Of a stretch of DNA of 64,000 bases, positions 55,001 through 64,000 are shown piece after piece (positions within the stretch are counted from its first letter, which is position 1; the number at the start of each line of letters is the position of its first letter). A program made the position numbers and the translations under genes. Source of the DNA: Macrolepiota albuminosa. Lineage: Eukaryota; Basidiomycota; Agaricomycetes; Agaricales; Agaricaceae. A model generated the notes under the pieces. That model was not told the origin of the DNA. It worked only from the letters and a program-made list of their open reading frames with translations, and did not search any database. The stretch is from positions 164,567 to 228,566 of the forward strand of contig JAMWFC010000035.1 of the NCBI GenBank assembly GCA_027475525.1, given 5' to 3'.

Positions 55001-58000
55001 ACCATAGTTAACCCTGGATCGGGACCCTTGAACTGCCAACAACACCGGTATGGCTTGCACCAGTTCCTGTTTTTTCAATTTTAACTGCTCTACCACAGTT
55101 GTTGATACAAAATCTCCGAGGGAGCCAGAATCTACTAGCGCACGCACTGGGTGTCCCGCTAGCTTCACCACGATCACCAACGGTTTAGGAATGTTTCGTG
55201 CTATATCCTTACGCCGAATATTGTTACGAGACAGCGCCGGGAAAGTTCCTGCTTCAATTTGTTGCCCATTAAGTTCTAGCACCCTCAACGAGGTAGGTGT
55301 AGACTCAATGCGCAGTCGCTTTTGCGCGCTTACTACTCTTAACAGGTCTGCCAGATCAGGGTCTGCTGACTCTTGATCAGGACTGCATTCGAGCAGACTT
55401 AATCCTAAGCTCTCTCGTTCTTCTTCGAAGAACACGTCTCTAATCTGGCTTATTCTTCGATCTAGCTGCTTCTCATACCAGTGTACAATATCGAACATCG
55501 GATTCTTCAGATATTCTTCCGAGACGTTCACTCGGAACTCAAGGGTTCGATCGTACAATTCGAACTTGGTATCCGTGATTCGATTCACCTTAAACCGTCC
55601 CCATCGCTGGGAGAGCCAGGAGCCTTCATTCTTGAGGTATGGTGCACCTAATTGCAGCACTTGAGCTGCGTTCCAACCCCATACATCAGAAGCCAGTCCT
55701 ACGTCATACCATTGTCTCCTATTGAGTGCAATTCCAGATGCAGCGTGGCACTGGTGAGCGTACCACAGCAACGGTCTGAAATTATGATCTTCAACCAGGC
55801 TTTTAGGCAGCACGGTGTCAAAGTTTCGAATTATGTCCACAAGACAGACCTCATCCTCGCTTATGTCATAGGACAAGAAACGACGGCCCCGAAACTGTAG
55901 ACAATTGGCTGGGTCCCCAGGATAGGGCTGCCTCGTCTCTAAGAGGTACTCCATCTTACGACCTTGAGCGCTTCCTATTCTATCTGGCTTCCCGCGAGCT
56001 AATTCTTCTTTCCACAGGAGATGTGACTTAACTTCTCCATTCGGTACATCAGCATCATAAACGTCTCTCCCGAAGTCCCTCGGTGGACTCAATATGACTT
56101 CAGCCTCAGGCGTCTCAGCTTCAGATTCTCCGACATCGTTAGCCGGCAGTTCATTCATCTCGGTGGGGTCAGCTTCTGAATTAGGGGTCCAATTGTGTAC
56201 ATCTTCGTCCGTACTACCCGAATCTTCGGATACCTCTGTATCAGATACAGATTGTAGGTCAGGAATGCTGTCACAGTCGGACTCATCCGTATCAGAGACT
56301 TGCTGGAGGTCAGGGAGGTCATCATCAATAGATTCGTCCCCTGCATCTCCATCCTCCGAGAATATGAAGCTAATAATATCCCAGGCAGATTCTTCTCCCG
56401 AATCGTACTCGGGATTCAGCTCATCGTCCACACGAGGCTCCATTCCAATCGCCCCGATCGACAGGCCTTGCGTCGTGTCTTTCAACGCCTCATCTCGCTT
56501 TCTATCGATTTCCTGGAGATCAAGACGGATACTACTCGATTGTATCCCCGGTGGCTTATTGGAGCTCGACTTTACTGTTTTGTTTTTAAAACAGTTTCGA
56601 GCAAAGTGGCCCTTGCCACCACAGTAGAAGCACTTCTCTGCTGCACGGTACTCTTCAATTTCTTCCTTACTTAACTTACGATGTTCACCCCTGGGTTTCT
56701 CCGATCTGGTGGCCTCTTTAGGCCCCTTATTCCCCTGGAATTTATGCTTCATCGACGAGAAGCCAGGTGTGTTGTTGGTCTTCTTGTGATGAGAAGAGTG
56801 CTTCTTAGATTGACTGGAGCCCCCAGGGTTGCTATGCTGACCATCTTTTTCGCTACTTTTATGTTCCCTTTTCTTGTCATTACCATGATGATGCTGGTGG
56901 GATTTGTGCGAGCGACTCTCCGGTTGGGAGTTGTCCTCCACATCCACCAACTCTGATCTCTCAATGAATTCCGCTTCCTCTACAATACGATTCCATTTGG
57001 ACGTTTCCGGAGTAAGTCCTTTCTTATACAATTCTTTCCGCACTGAGGTTCTGAACCCATTGAACAGCTTAACAATTCTCTCTCTCTTGCTAACGTAGCC
57101 GACAATTGTAAACAGCTCCTCAAGTCCTGACACGTAATCTCTTACAGCATGTTTTCCCTGCTGATAACTGTTCAATTTGTTCCGCTGCTGATTTCGAAAA
57201 TTCACAGGGAAACAATCATTGAACAGTCCTTCGAAAAACCGATCGATCCCCCAACTTTCGGGATCTAGAGATGCCTCTCGTGCGTAAAATCTCCAGGCTC
57301 TTCCCTTTAGGAACTGAGATACAATTAGAACTTGTCGCCGTTTGCTTACATGTCCATGCTTCAAGTATAACGAGCAATTGGACATGAACTGCATGAATTG
57401 CTGGACGTCCGCCATTCCATCATACGTCGAAGGCGGATTTGGTCGAATGCGGTCATTACTACTACTTGACCTTCTCCTCTTTCGGTGCTTACGGGCGCTC
57501 TTAGACTTGCGCCCTCCCCTTCTACGATGACGGGAGTTTGACCTCCTATGCCTTCGTCCTCTACGATTATCCTGAGAGGAGCTATCAGAAGAGCCAGACG
57601 AGCTGTCGTCCGAATCGGAACCTTCAGAGTACGTGTCATCCCTGCTCTCATCTGAACTCGAGCTCAAACTATCATCGCTAGGTTCTGCGTCATTCATCAC
57701 GCGAACGCGCCGGAATGCATGTCCTAGGGCACTCTCTTTTGAGATCTGTGCCACTGGTTTCATCGCTTCCGTGCGTGATCGCTTCTTTTTCTTTGACTTA
57801 GACTTAGACTTCCGCCTCTTGGGTTTCGAAACAGGGTAACGCTCCCCGGATCTCTCGTCTTCTCTTCCCAGTTGCTCTCTTAGGCTGCGTAAGTTCTGAG
57901 TGAACTCACGAGGGGCAACGTATTCACGGCCTTCCTTTTCAGCGCGAATCCTTTCTTTCTTTTCAATCTCGCGAGTGGCCTTGAGAAGGGCCGTTACCAT

Positions 58001-58849
58001 ACGACTGTTCTGGCGACGTTCCTCACGATCGACGGCCTCCTCGTCTTCCGAACCCCTTTGTTCAGTACTGTATTCCTCCTCCCAATCCAAAGGTTCTTCT
58101 TCTCTTTCGGCCTGAAGGTCTATTGCTTCTTTGTCCTTGGCTTCTCTTTCCCGCTGAGCCAAGTTATATTCTTCTAGGATCTTTTCCTGTATTTCGGGGT
58201 CGATTTCATCCCCTGTAAGATGTAGGTTTCCCCAATTACGAGGATCTACCCCTTTTCCTTTGTTCTTGGAGGTACCTTCTTGCAGGTCTCTCTCATTCTC
58301 CGTTCCTGACTCATTCCTTGCAGTCCCGGATATATTCGCATATCTACGGTCAATACGCTCTCTGTCTACCTGTGTAAGACCGTTTCTAGCCGAATCTACT
58401 GCTCGGGCCTGTTCTTCTGACAGTCCCTCTTGTTCAGCTTGTTCCGACGCATCATCTTCCACCCTCGCCCGTCGACGAGGTGGCTTTGCATCAACATCGA
58501 GCCTCTGCTCGATGTCCAACTCATCAGGCAAATCGGTCAGTTCCGACGTATCCCTTGCAGTCAAGTGATCTTCACTTTCTTCTGCACCCGAGGTGTCTGT
58601 GCTCTCCCTTTCCGAAGGGTCTCCGGGCTCTCTTGGCTCCGGGATGCTCTGGGTATTATAGCCAGGTCCACCTCTGTCTTGAAGGCTCCGAGTTCCCATC
58701 TCGGCGCCCTGGGTGGTCCTGGCCTGCGACTCGACCGCTCTGGTCTCGCGAACATTCGATCCGGTTCTCATCCCCTGGCCAGTAGCCGCAGCCGCCAGGT
58801 TCCGTGTCCGGAGGGGGTATCTAGATGTAGGATTCTGGTTAGTATGCAT
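51962..58849 (-). CDS. Element 2 gag-pol polyprotein (2,295 codons, truncated)
   Basis: One long open frame. Residues 1-465 are a charged, disordered Arg/Glu/Ser-rich region with Lys/Arg-rich nuclear-localisation-like runs. The gag capsid domain begins near 470. The CCHC knuckle (C-F-Y-C-G-G-K-G-H-F-A-R-N-C) is near 740, and protease V-D-S-G-S near 1235. RT with an intact Y-L-D-D is near 1557, RNase H with V-T-D-G near 1706, and the integrase zinc H/H/C/C near 2070-2112. The catalytic core has G-I-D-F-L-G near 2138, S-D-R-D and S-T-E-R-A-N near 2240. The frame ends artificially in the 77-bp duplication. Without it the frame would run on to 50130, about 2,880 aa. All catalytic motifs look intact. 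Confidence 0.96.
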   Translation of the reverse strand: MHTNQNPTSRYPLRTRNLAAAATGQGMRTGSNVRETRAVESQARTTQGAEMGTRSLQDRGGPGYNTQSIPEPREPGDPSERESTDTSGAEESEDHLTARDTSELTDLPDELDIEQRLDVDAKPPRRRARVEDDASEQAEQEGLSEEQARAVDSARNGLTQVDRERIDRRYANISGTARNESGTENERDLQEGTSKNKGKGVDPRNWGNLHLTGDEIDPEIQEKILEEYNLAQREREAKDKEAIDLQAEREEEPLDWEEEYSTEQRGSEDEEAVDREERRQNSRMVTALLKATREIEKKERIRAEKEGREYVAPREFTQNLRSLREQLGREDERSGERYPVSKPKRRKSKSKSKKKKRSRTEAMKPVAQISKESALGHAFRRVRVMNDAEPSDDSLSSSSDESRDDTYSEGSDSDDSSSGSSDSSSQDNRRGRRHRRSNSRHRRRGGRKSKSARKHRKRRRSSSSNDRIRPNPPSTYDGMADVQQFMQFMSNCSLYLKHGHVSKRRQVLIVSQFLKGRAWRFYAREASLDPESWGIDRFFEGLFNDCFPVNFRNQQRNKLNSYQQGKHAVRDYVSGLEELFTIVGYVSKRERIVKLFNGFRTSVRKELYKKGLTPETSKWNRIVEEAEFIERSELVDVEDNSQPESRSHKSHQHHHGNDKKREHKSSEKDGQHSNPGGSSQSKKHSSHHKKTNNTPGFSSMKHKFQGNKGPKEATRSEKPRGEHRKLSKEEIEEYRAAEKCFYCGGKGHFARNCFKNKTVKSSSNKPPGIQSSSIRLDLQEIDRKRDEALKDTTQGLSIGAIGMEPRVDDELNPEYDSGEESAWDIISFIFSEDGDAGDESIDDDLPDLQQVSDTDESDCDSIPDLQSVSDTEVSEDSGSTDEDVHNWTPNSEADPTEMNELPANDVGESEAETPEAEVILSPPRDFGRDVYDADVPNGEVKSHLLWKEELARGKPDRIGSAQGRKMEYLLETRQPYPGDPANCLQFRGRRFLSYDISEDEVCLVDIIRNFDTVLPKSLVEDHNFRPLLWYAHQCHAASGIALNRRQWYDVGLASDVWGWNAAQVLQLGAPYLKNEGSWLSQRWGRFKVNRITDTKFELYDRTLEFRVNVSEEYLKNPMFDIVHWYEKQLDRRISQIRDVFFEEERESLGLSLLECSPDQESADPDLADLLRVVSAQKRLRIESTPTSLRVLELNGQQIEAGTFPALSRNNIRRKDIARNIPKPLVIVVKLAGHPVRALVDSGSLGDFVSTTVVEQLKLKKQELVQAIPVLLAVQGSRSRVNYGITAEIEYQKIKGPRYFDVMNLHGYDMILGTPWIYQHKVAIGLNPPRVIVGSSEAVPMKEGTGVTRLSSRAIEQVERSLDQVREELKRYAKPICKSATDTPLPPLRAINHEIPIIDEGVVYPWRPSRCPEALRPLWDEKRAAYIKSGRWEVTASGNAVPMMFLKKPGKPGEPIRLRSVIDLRARNANTYKKSSPLPDIDGILRRAANAKYRSIIDGQDAYEQIRIKPEHVPRTTVTTPDGNMVSHVIQQGDCNAPATYQALMNHLFAAYIGRFVDIYLDDIIIYSNSLEEHVEHVKLILDILKREKLYLSERKLQFLCAEMKVLGRVITDKGIRMDPDKVDALSKWKTPTNRDLLRGFLGAAGYLADDIDRVRIPMGVLHTLTGDTVPYRWDHTHQRAFEDVKHSAMRCKDHHRRPIRYDNEAPPVNVVTDGCATGIAGVVSQGHDWKTADVSAFFSAKLNPAQQNYPVHEVEMLAGVETMLRYRDILQGVRFKWYTDHKGLIHLLEQKNLSGRQARWLEKISEFDFEVIYVPGTENILSDALSRLYSNEESGTVRSRSEYTYHDVIDNDYLGEHMILMPVLVGMEGESATEIQDQSELTSMATLGIEPPLSRRNNRNSVEPAETGRPETSKEFAARMKRHFVLKGPQKQKEGGTDRETDPVHEKLLIRIPARHKDKQHGDKVTNSSEQERDEQLAAQSEALREQIEAMPPISIEELLRGNKQPIDLLDMLKDRYAEDNLFKKILEDPKAYKNFECEDGLIYLRTATERKLCVPSIIVNGRSVREIVISEAHSLLAHLGHRKTYTYLQEIVWWKTMEKDVRKYCETCTVCMRSKPNNQRPYGLLNPLKIPTQPWEVIGIDFLGPLPESKDRNGTYDAITVIIDLLTGMVHIVPSRTDYTARNVAELVFSEVYRYHGLPRAIVSDRDSYFTSTFWTHLHELIGTQLRMSSAYHPESDGSTERANRTITQMIRQCIGPTQKDWVAKLPAVEFAINSARFNVLALHKRIGLLSYQQ

Positions 58850-58969
58850 AATAAACTGGTTTGCTCACTACTGGGTATGACTTCCGGTTGATCAGACCGT
58901 CCGAGATCCTCTTGAAGTGAGCCTTTTCTCTGCAGTTAGGTTTTTCTAAGACTTTAGAAGTTCAAAATA

Positions 58970-59177
58970 TGTGACGTGAGCCAGCCGGATTAGGATTGGG
59001 TCACGGCACACTGAGTAGAGTCTCGCGGTGTGAACTGTTGTAAGTCCTCGATTGCAAAACTGCCTAACTACAACATATGTTCTGGTATATAAGTAAGACT
59101 AAGCGGTAGTCAAGGAGCGTGATGTAAGTAGATTAAAGTATATGGGTATAAGGGTCACGTAGTCACGAACCGCTACA
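58970..59177 (-). repeat. 5' LTR of gypsy element 2 (208 bp)
   Basis: Identical to 49642-49849; followed by the target duplication CAGCG. It carries a TTATATACC stretch in sense that may serve as a TATA box. The leader between LTR and the polyprotein Met is 120 bp (58850-58969). Confidence 0.96.
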
Positions 59178-59785
59178 CAGCGGCCCGTCCCGATTGATGA
59201 CCCTATTTTGGCTCTGGAGAATCATTTCAACGATTAACAAAACTTCGTATCAGGATTGGCGGCACCACAACTCTCTTGTGAGTGGGTGTACAAGCCGACA
59301 TTGTCCAGTTGCAGTTAGACGTCCGTTTCTTTCCTGGGATATTGGCGTAATACAGGTTATAGCACCAACGTATGCCGAACTACTCAGACCCATTCTCTCT
59401 TATCTTGTCCGTCGCTAAGCCGTGGGTGAGGAGTCTCCTCTGCGTGTCAATTACCTCCGGTTCTCTTCCTTGGCTCCTCGGCGCATCGATTATCCCTGAC
59501 CGATCGAACTGACATGGTTCGACCGAAGCCTTAGTGTAGACAGCGGTTCTCTGTTCTTTTACGAATGATTCAGGTAATAAGAACAGTTTCCAAGGGTATA
59601 ACTGGCACAGCGCAAAATTGTAGTTTTGTACTCATGAGTACAGATGAAACAATTTCATGTTCTATCTCCATTAATCTCAGATGAAATATTCGTACATTCA
59701 CTACCGTTTACTACATACATGACGTTATTTTATTGAAGCTTTGCGTCTGCGGCAAAAGAAAACTTCTCTTGAAGCTCTCAATTCC
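59178..59785. other. Gap between gypsy element 2 and the cellobiohydrolase
   Basis: About 600 bp downstream of the cellobiohydrolase stop. It should contain that gene's 3' UTR and poly(A) region. A 74-codon open frame (59194-59418) shows no domain. Nothing else is supported. Confidence 0.5.
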
Positions 59786-61486
59786 TCAGAGGCACTGAGA
59801 ATACCAATCATTTTGGTAAGTGCAGGTAGTGCCTGCGGTGCAGACAGTTGGACCGGTGTATCCAATACCAGCGCTACGAAATGATAATCAGTTGAAGACC
59901 TGACCACGAGAAGAAGAGAACTAACCACTGTCCCCACTTGATTTGAGTGGCGGTTGAAGCGGGAGCACTCGAGGTAGTGGTCCGGGTCGTAGTAGAGGTG
60001 GTCGTGGTGGTCTTGCTCGTGGAGCCAGCAGAGGTGGTGCCTGTGACGGTGCCAGTGTAGGTCGATCCGATCTCACCGAAGCGGATGTTGGAGTAAGTGA
60101 CGGAGGCATTTGGCGAGTTAGTTTCGACGTCGGAGGGGGCACCTGAGCTGGTAGAGCAAGTACCACGAGCAACACCAGGAGTAGAGGGGTCGGCGTCGGT
60201 GGGGTAGTCCGAGTCGAGCCAGAGCATATTGACTGCGTGGTCATCCCACACACTCAGAACGAGCACCATCCCGTTTTTGAGAGCCTGGCCCATGCGCGTC
60301 AGACCACCCTTTGCCTGGAATTGAGTCTGGTCACCGAAGGCACTCTTCTGGGCATCGCAGAAATCTTCGGTGATGGAGTCGTAGGCGTCCATGCCGGGGA
60401 TGTTGACCTTGGAGTTCTGGATGACGACACCGTTCTGGACATAAAGGCGACGAATTTCGACGAGGTCTCCGCTGGTAGTTCCATCAGAGGAAACAAACTG
60501 AGTGACGACAGTGAACTTCTTGGTGGTATCGACGGTGAGGCCGGGACCGTAGAAGGTCTTGTCGCCCATACGGAAGGAATTGAAGTCGCAACCGTCGGGG
60601 TCACAAACGGTGTCATAGCGACCTTCCGTCCCACAATCGGTGCCCGTGCACATCTCGAGACCGGTTGCGGCGCAAGGATGGGGGGTAACAGCAGCAGAGA
60701 TGGAGTTGGCCTCCCAGATATCCATCTCGTTACAGCAGGCACCGCGGTTACCAGTACCAGAGTTGACATCGTTAGAAGAACCGGTCCAACCCTCGACGTT
60801 AGCCTATGAAAAGTTCAAGTCAGCGCTCGGATAATCCGCGAGAAAAAGACATTATGACAGACCTCGCCAGCAATAAACTTGAGATCGCGAGGGCACTGAG
60901 AGTCGCAGTAGCCAGTTCCGTACTTGGCACCAGCCTTATTGGTAGGATACTTGGCCATACCACCATCTGCGTCCATCTCCGAGAAGTAAAGAGCACCATT
61001 AAGACCGCAAGGAAGGTTGGAAACATCGACATCAAATGTGAACTCCTGGCCGACGAGCTTAAACATCTCATACTGGGATTCAGAGTTGAGAAGGTAGAGC
61101 CGAGAGCCGACGTTCTTCTGAGAGGCCTGAGTGACAAACTTGAGAGTCAAAGCATCGCCATTGGTCGTGACACCATAGGTGCCGGAGTAGTCAGCACCTT
61201 CCAATGCGCAGTTGGAAGCGCAGGTAACGTCGTCAGGGCAGAGGGTGGAGTCCCAAGTGTTGCCGGTATAACAGTTAGTAGAGCTGCCAGACGCGGCAGA
61301 GTGAGTCCAGCGCCAGTTAGCGTCGACTGTGACGGCACCATTGCTCTGCTGAACGCATCCGTTAGCCTTGGTGCACTTGTACCAGGGAAGTTTAGGGTGA
61401 GTCTCGGCTGTTAAGGTGCCAACCTGCTGAGCAGAGACGGTGATGGCGAGCAAGGAAAGAGCGATGAGAGCGGCTTTGGGAAACAT
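59786..61486 (-). CDS. cbhI: Cellobiohydrolase, GH7 with C-terminal CBM1
   Basis: Three exons on the minus strand (61486-60863, 60803-59926, 59873-59786) give 529 aa. A signal peptide of about 18-19 residues ends in V-S-A-Q. The GH7 core carries the catalytic E-M-D-I-W-E motif just after the first intron, C-C-N upstream of it and many paired Cys. A Thr/Ser-rich linker (near 60,000) leads to a CBM1 (W-G-Q-C ... Y-S-Q-C-L) whose first Cys codon is split by the second intron. The enzyme is secreted and releases cellobiose from chain ends of cellulose. Length and layout match typical basidiomycete GH7-CBM1 enzymes. No damage seen; it is probably active. Confidence 0.96.
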
Positions 61487-61560
61487 GGCGATCGTGGAGG
61501 TTGGAGTGTTCGACGGCTAAGATGTGTCGAGTTGAGGAATTCGCAGAGCTCATAGGCCCA

Positions 61561-61658
61561 TTTTATACCCAAGGACGACAATTGAAAGCGGAGAAATTCC
61601 GGGGCACTCCTAGAGCACATAGTACGGCCTCGTCAACACCCCTGACGCTTGGGCGGAG
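61561..61658 (-). promoter_or_regulatory. Cellobiohydrolase promoter: TATA box and CreA-like sites
   Basis: TATAAAA on the minus strand at 61561-61567, about 75 bp before the start codon. Three SYGGRG matches, the consensus of the carbon catabolite repressor CreA/Cre1, lie nearby: GCGGAG (61588-61593), CCGGGG (61599-61604) and GCGGAG (61653-61658). The consensus is short and binding is inferred, but glucose repression is expected for a cellulase gene. Confidence 0.5.
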
Positions 61659-62847
61659 TAATCGTCACGCAAACTGGGTGAATTACCTGTCATTAAGCGT
61701 TTAACACGACTCCGAAGAGTCTCCGTCGAATGGGCATGTAGGCTAAGCTCAACAATGACGTTGGTCCTTAGGTCTTTGAGTCGAGGATCAAACCAAGAGA
61801 AGAGATATATCTAGTTTCGCAACGTCACCATGACTTCTCAAGTGAAACAGAGGACTTACATGATTTCAAACGCATTTGTCATCCTTCAGAAGGTCTGCAC
61901 AAGGCACGTTCATGGGTGGGCGCATGACGCGCCGCGCGGGCGGTTTGTAGTCAAAACTCCGATAACATCACATCTAACCTCATCTGACGCGCCCCTGACC
62001 AGACAACAGCTTCCATGAAACGCTCCGGACAGCTCCAGGACCTTCAATAAAGTTGCCATTTCTCCGAAGGCAGATGGCTGCATCCACAAATCTCAGAACG
62101 GACTGGAAGAAATCATTTTGAATTTCGTAAAAACTGTCTTGTGACACTCCCGTCCACCTAGAACAGTAGCACAAAAAGCGAAACAGTCGGTCGCTGTAGC
62201 GAGAGCGCGTGTTACGGTGTCATCACACTAGAGTTCTCAAGCTTCCGAAGGAACTGAGTCCTGGATTTGTGAGATGACTACTGTAACTATCGAGTACACT
62301 CTTTGTGTCCCGTCGGAGCTTACACAAAGCGGTTATGCATAATCATATGAAAAGAAGGAGAGCGCAATGTGGTCACGGTCGTTACAGTCGCCGTCAGTCG
62401 CCGTACATACAAGGACGCTGACGAGATGATATCCCTCCAAAACAAGCAGATCTTCATAGGATAGTCAGCCAATTCAAGCATCACTCACTTGCTTAGTTCT
62501 AATGGAAAAAAAAGAAACAAGTCTTGCGGACTGCAAGGACCCAAAGCGACCTCTTAACACATCGGCAGCGAAAGAATTACAGGGTAATTGCCCTTGGCGT
62601 TGAATATCGCTGATATTCCATAAACGGAATTGCTAGAGGGTGAGACTAAAGACAATCATGAGACACTGCCAGAACTCTTCTAAGTGACCGAGGCGCCTAA
62701 GCGCGAAGGGCTGTACCGATACCGTGATTACAAGGGTGTCAGCGGTATGAGCAAACAACTGCAAATACAGAGTTCATCCAGAACCGTCACTACACACTCT
62801 TTTCTTTTATCGTGCGGTGCCCAGTAAAACCAATATATACTTTAAAG
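61659..62847. other. Intergenic region between cellobiohydrolase and PRP4-like gene
   Basis: Divergent promoter region of about 1.2 kb. Open frames are below 68 codons with no domain. Nothing else is supported. Confidence 0.5.
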
Positions 62848-64000
62848 ATGACTAACGCAACCTCAGGACATAAGCGGTCTTGGGATGGAGCCGATCACGA
62901 CTCACACAAGAGGTCCAGGGAGGAGGCTAGGGACTGGCGTGATGTTCATCTGAAATCGTCGGACAGGCGGTCGAACACGAGCAAAGGTGGAGTTGATAAA
63001 GGGTACAGTGATGGCAGGAGACGTGAGGACAGGAGGAGAGATGAGGACAGGAAGAGGGATGATTATAAACGTGCGAATGACTATCGTGGAAGAAGGGACG
63101 AACGCGAGCGAGAACGGGAACGGGAACGGGATCGAGGTCACCGTGAAGAACGACACAGGTCTGCTTCGAGGGAAGAAGGAGAGTAAGTGTCGTCTCCAAT
63201 CGTTCCCCTGAGTTTTATTGAACAAATGTGTTAGGATTTCGCCTCGGCCTGAAGAGTGAGGCATATTTCTAGCCGTTTTCAATACAGCTGACATTTTCTC
63301 CAGTTACTTAAGTCGTCATCGGGAGTAAGTCTTTTCTCATTTTTCCATCTATCTGACTGACTGTCTTTGTGTTTCAGTCACTCGCCTCGGTATAGAGAGT
63401 CAGTTCTTCTTGTTACTCCTCAGTTGTATCTTTCTCATTCTGTTCTCTTGCAGTTCGCCGTGTCGCAGGGAGTAGGTCTTGTGCTCCTGTTCGATAACAA
63501 CGCACTGATTTCTCACTCAGTAACTCGCCGCGCCGCAGTCCTCGTCCGGAACCATCTGTACCTCCGCCAGCCCCAGCACCACCACCGCGACCTCCATCAC
63601 CACTTCTAGAAATGGAACTTGAACTCCCTCAGTCTCCGCCGCCTGCAGAGGATCTGATGGCAGCGCGGCGTGCAAAGCGTGAAGCGATCCGAGCAAAGTA
63701 TAATGGTGTGGCAAGTGTGGATGCCACTCCAAGTCCTAGCAGTGCGGTCCAGCCGCCTCCCCTTTCTTCTATTGTTTCTGATGCTGTTACGCGTGCCCCT
63801 AGCATATCTGGCACTTCTGCGCCCCCAGCTCCGAACGCAGCAAGTTCGTGTTCAACGTCATTCTCTTCTCTTCGTACTTTACTTACTTCTTCGGTACAGA
63901 TAGTACAGGTAGACGAGATTCAATGTCTGCGTCACCAGCGCCACAGGACTTCACATTAGCCAAGGATGGCGAAGGAGAAGGTGTGACTAATGCGGAGAAT
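62848..64000 (+). CDS. prp4: 5' part of a PRP4-kinase-like gene (runs off the window)
   Basis: Exons 62848-63182, 63235-63255, 63304-63324, 63378-63398, 63454-63471, 63521-63843 and 63900 onward all join in phase. The start at 62848 is preferred over an in-frame Met at 62812, since M-T-N-A-T-S leads straight into the conserved charged N-terminus. The visible part is an Arg/Asp/Glu/Ser-rich domain, short S-P-R units, a Pro-rich stretch, then A-A-R-R-A-K-R-E-A-I-R-A-K-Y and S-M-S-A-S-P-A-P. In fungal homologues these precede the kinase domain of the spliceosomal kinase PRP4, which phosphorylates tri-snRNP proteins. The kinase domain lies beyond the window, so the name is an inference. Exons 2-5 are 21, 21, 21 and 18 nt. 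Confidence 0.62.

Larger units (their letters stand above)
49642..59177 (-). mobile_element. Young full-length Ty3/gypsy chromovirus (9.5 kb)
   Basis: Bounded by 208-bp LTRs that I find identical base for base, with a perfect target duplication CAGCG (49637-49641 and 59178-59182). Minus-strand gene order: long gag, CCHC knuckle, protease, RT, RNase H, integrase, chromo domain, then an extra C-terminal extension. The only defect seen is an exact 77-bp tandem duplication in integrase. CpG is not depleted. Identical LTRs imply very recent insertion. It lies between the unrecognised gene and the cellobiohydrolase and breaks no gene that I can see. No obvious tRNA-type primer-binding site follows the 5' LTR. 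Confidence 0.97.

Overview
The window reads as nuclear DNA of an agaricomycete (mushroom-forming basidiomycete), probably one that degrades plant cell walls. The evidence is many ~50-nt GT-AG introns, a GH7 cellobiohydrolase with a CBM1 tail, agaric-style F-box and Zn2Cys6 proteins, and Ty3/gypsy chromoviruses. No species can be named from the sequence alone.

Layout. (1) About 1-29,870 is a transposon graveyard: AT-rich and CpG-poor. It holds an 11.2-kb Ty3/gypsy element (1950-13156, minus strand, 174-bp LTRs, target-site duplication CTTGT) ruined by in-frame stops; an older relic of a related element (about 16.2-19.2 kb) with an inverted fragment near 25 kb; two pairs of LTR-like or solo-LTR repeats, one pair having perfect 5-bp target duplications; another dispersed repeat pair; several minisatellites; and the RNase H end of a dead LINE-like element (27.2-28.6 kb). 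(2) About 30,020-48,530 is a gene island: F-box protein (-), eIF2A (+), Zn2Cys6 regulator (+), COA1-like cytochrome oxidase assembly factor (-), DUF6697-like protein (+), short-chain dehydrogenase (-) and an unrecognised 253-aa protein (-). COA1 and the DUF6697-like gene are divergent with only 125 bp between start codons. The exon models were assembled by hand from splice signals and codon phase; each closes in frame. (3) 49,642-59,177 is a very young Ty3/gypsy chromovirus (minus strand, identical 208-bp LTRs, target duplication CAGCG). Its polyprotein of about 2,880 aa is broken only by an exact 77-bp tandem duplication. (4) 59,786-61,486 is a GH7-CBM1 cellobiohydrolase (-). From 62,848 to the window edge is the 5' part of a PRP4-kinase-like gene (+) with four consecutive 18-21-nt microexons.

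Most notable: the older gypsy element carries two large reading frames outside gag-pol, one upstream and one downstream, and the upstream one seems to recur in the relic. Decay of the old elements looks like CpG deamination; it even converts the reverse transcriptase YLDD box to YLDN. Two unrelated exact 77-bp tandem duplications, one of which breaks an otherwise intact young element, suggest an assembly fault rather than biology. The host genes are not an obvious pathway cluster: they mix translation, mitochondrial assembly, splicing and cellulose breakdown.
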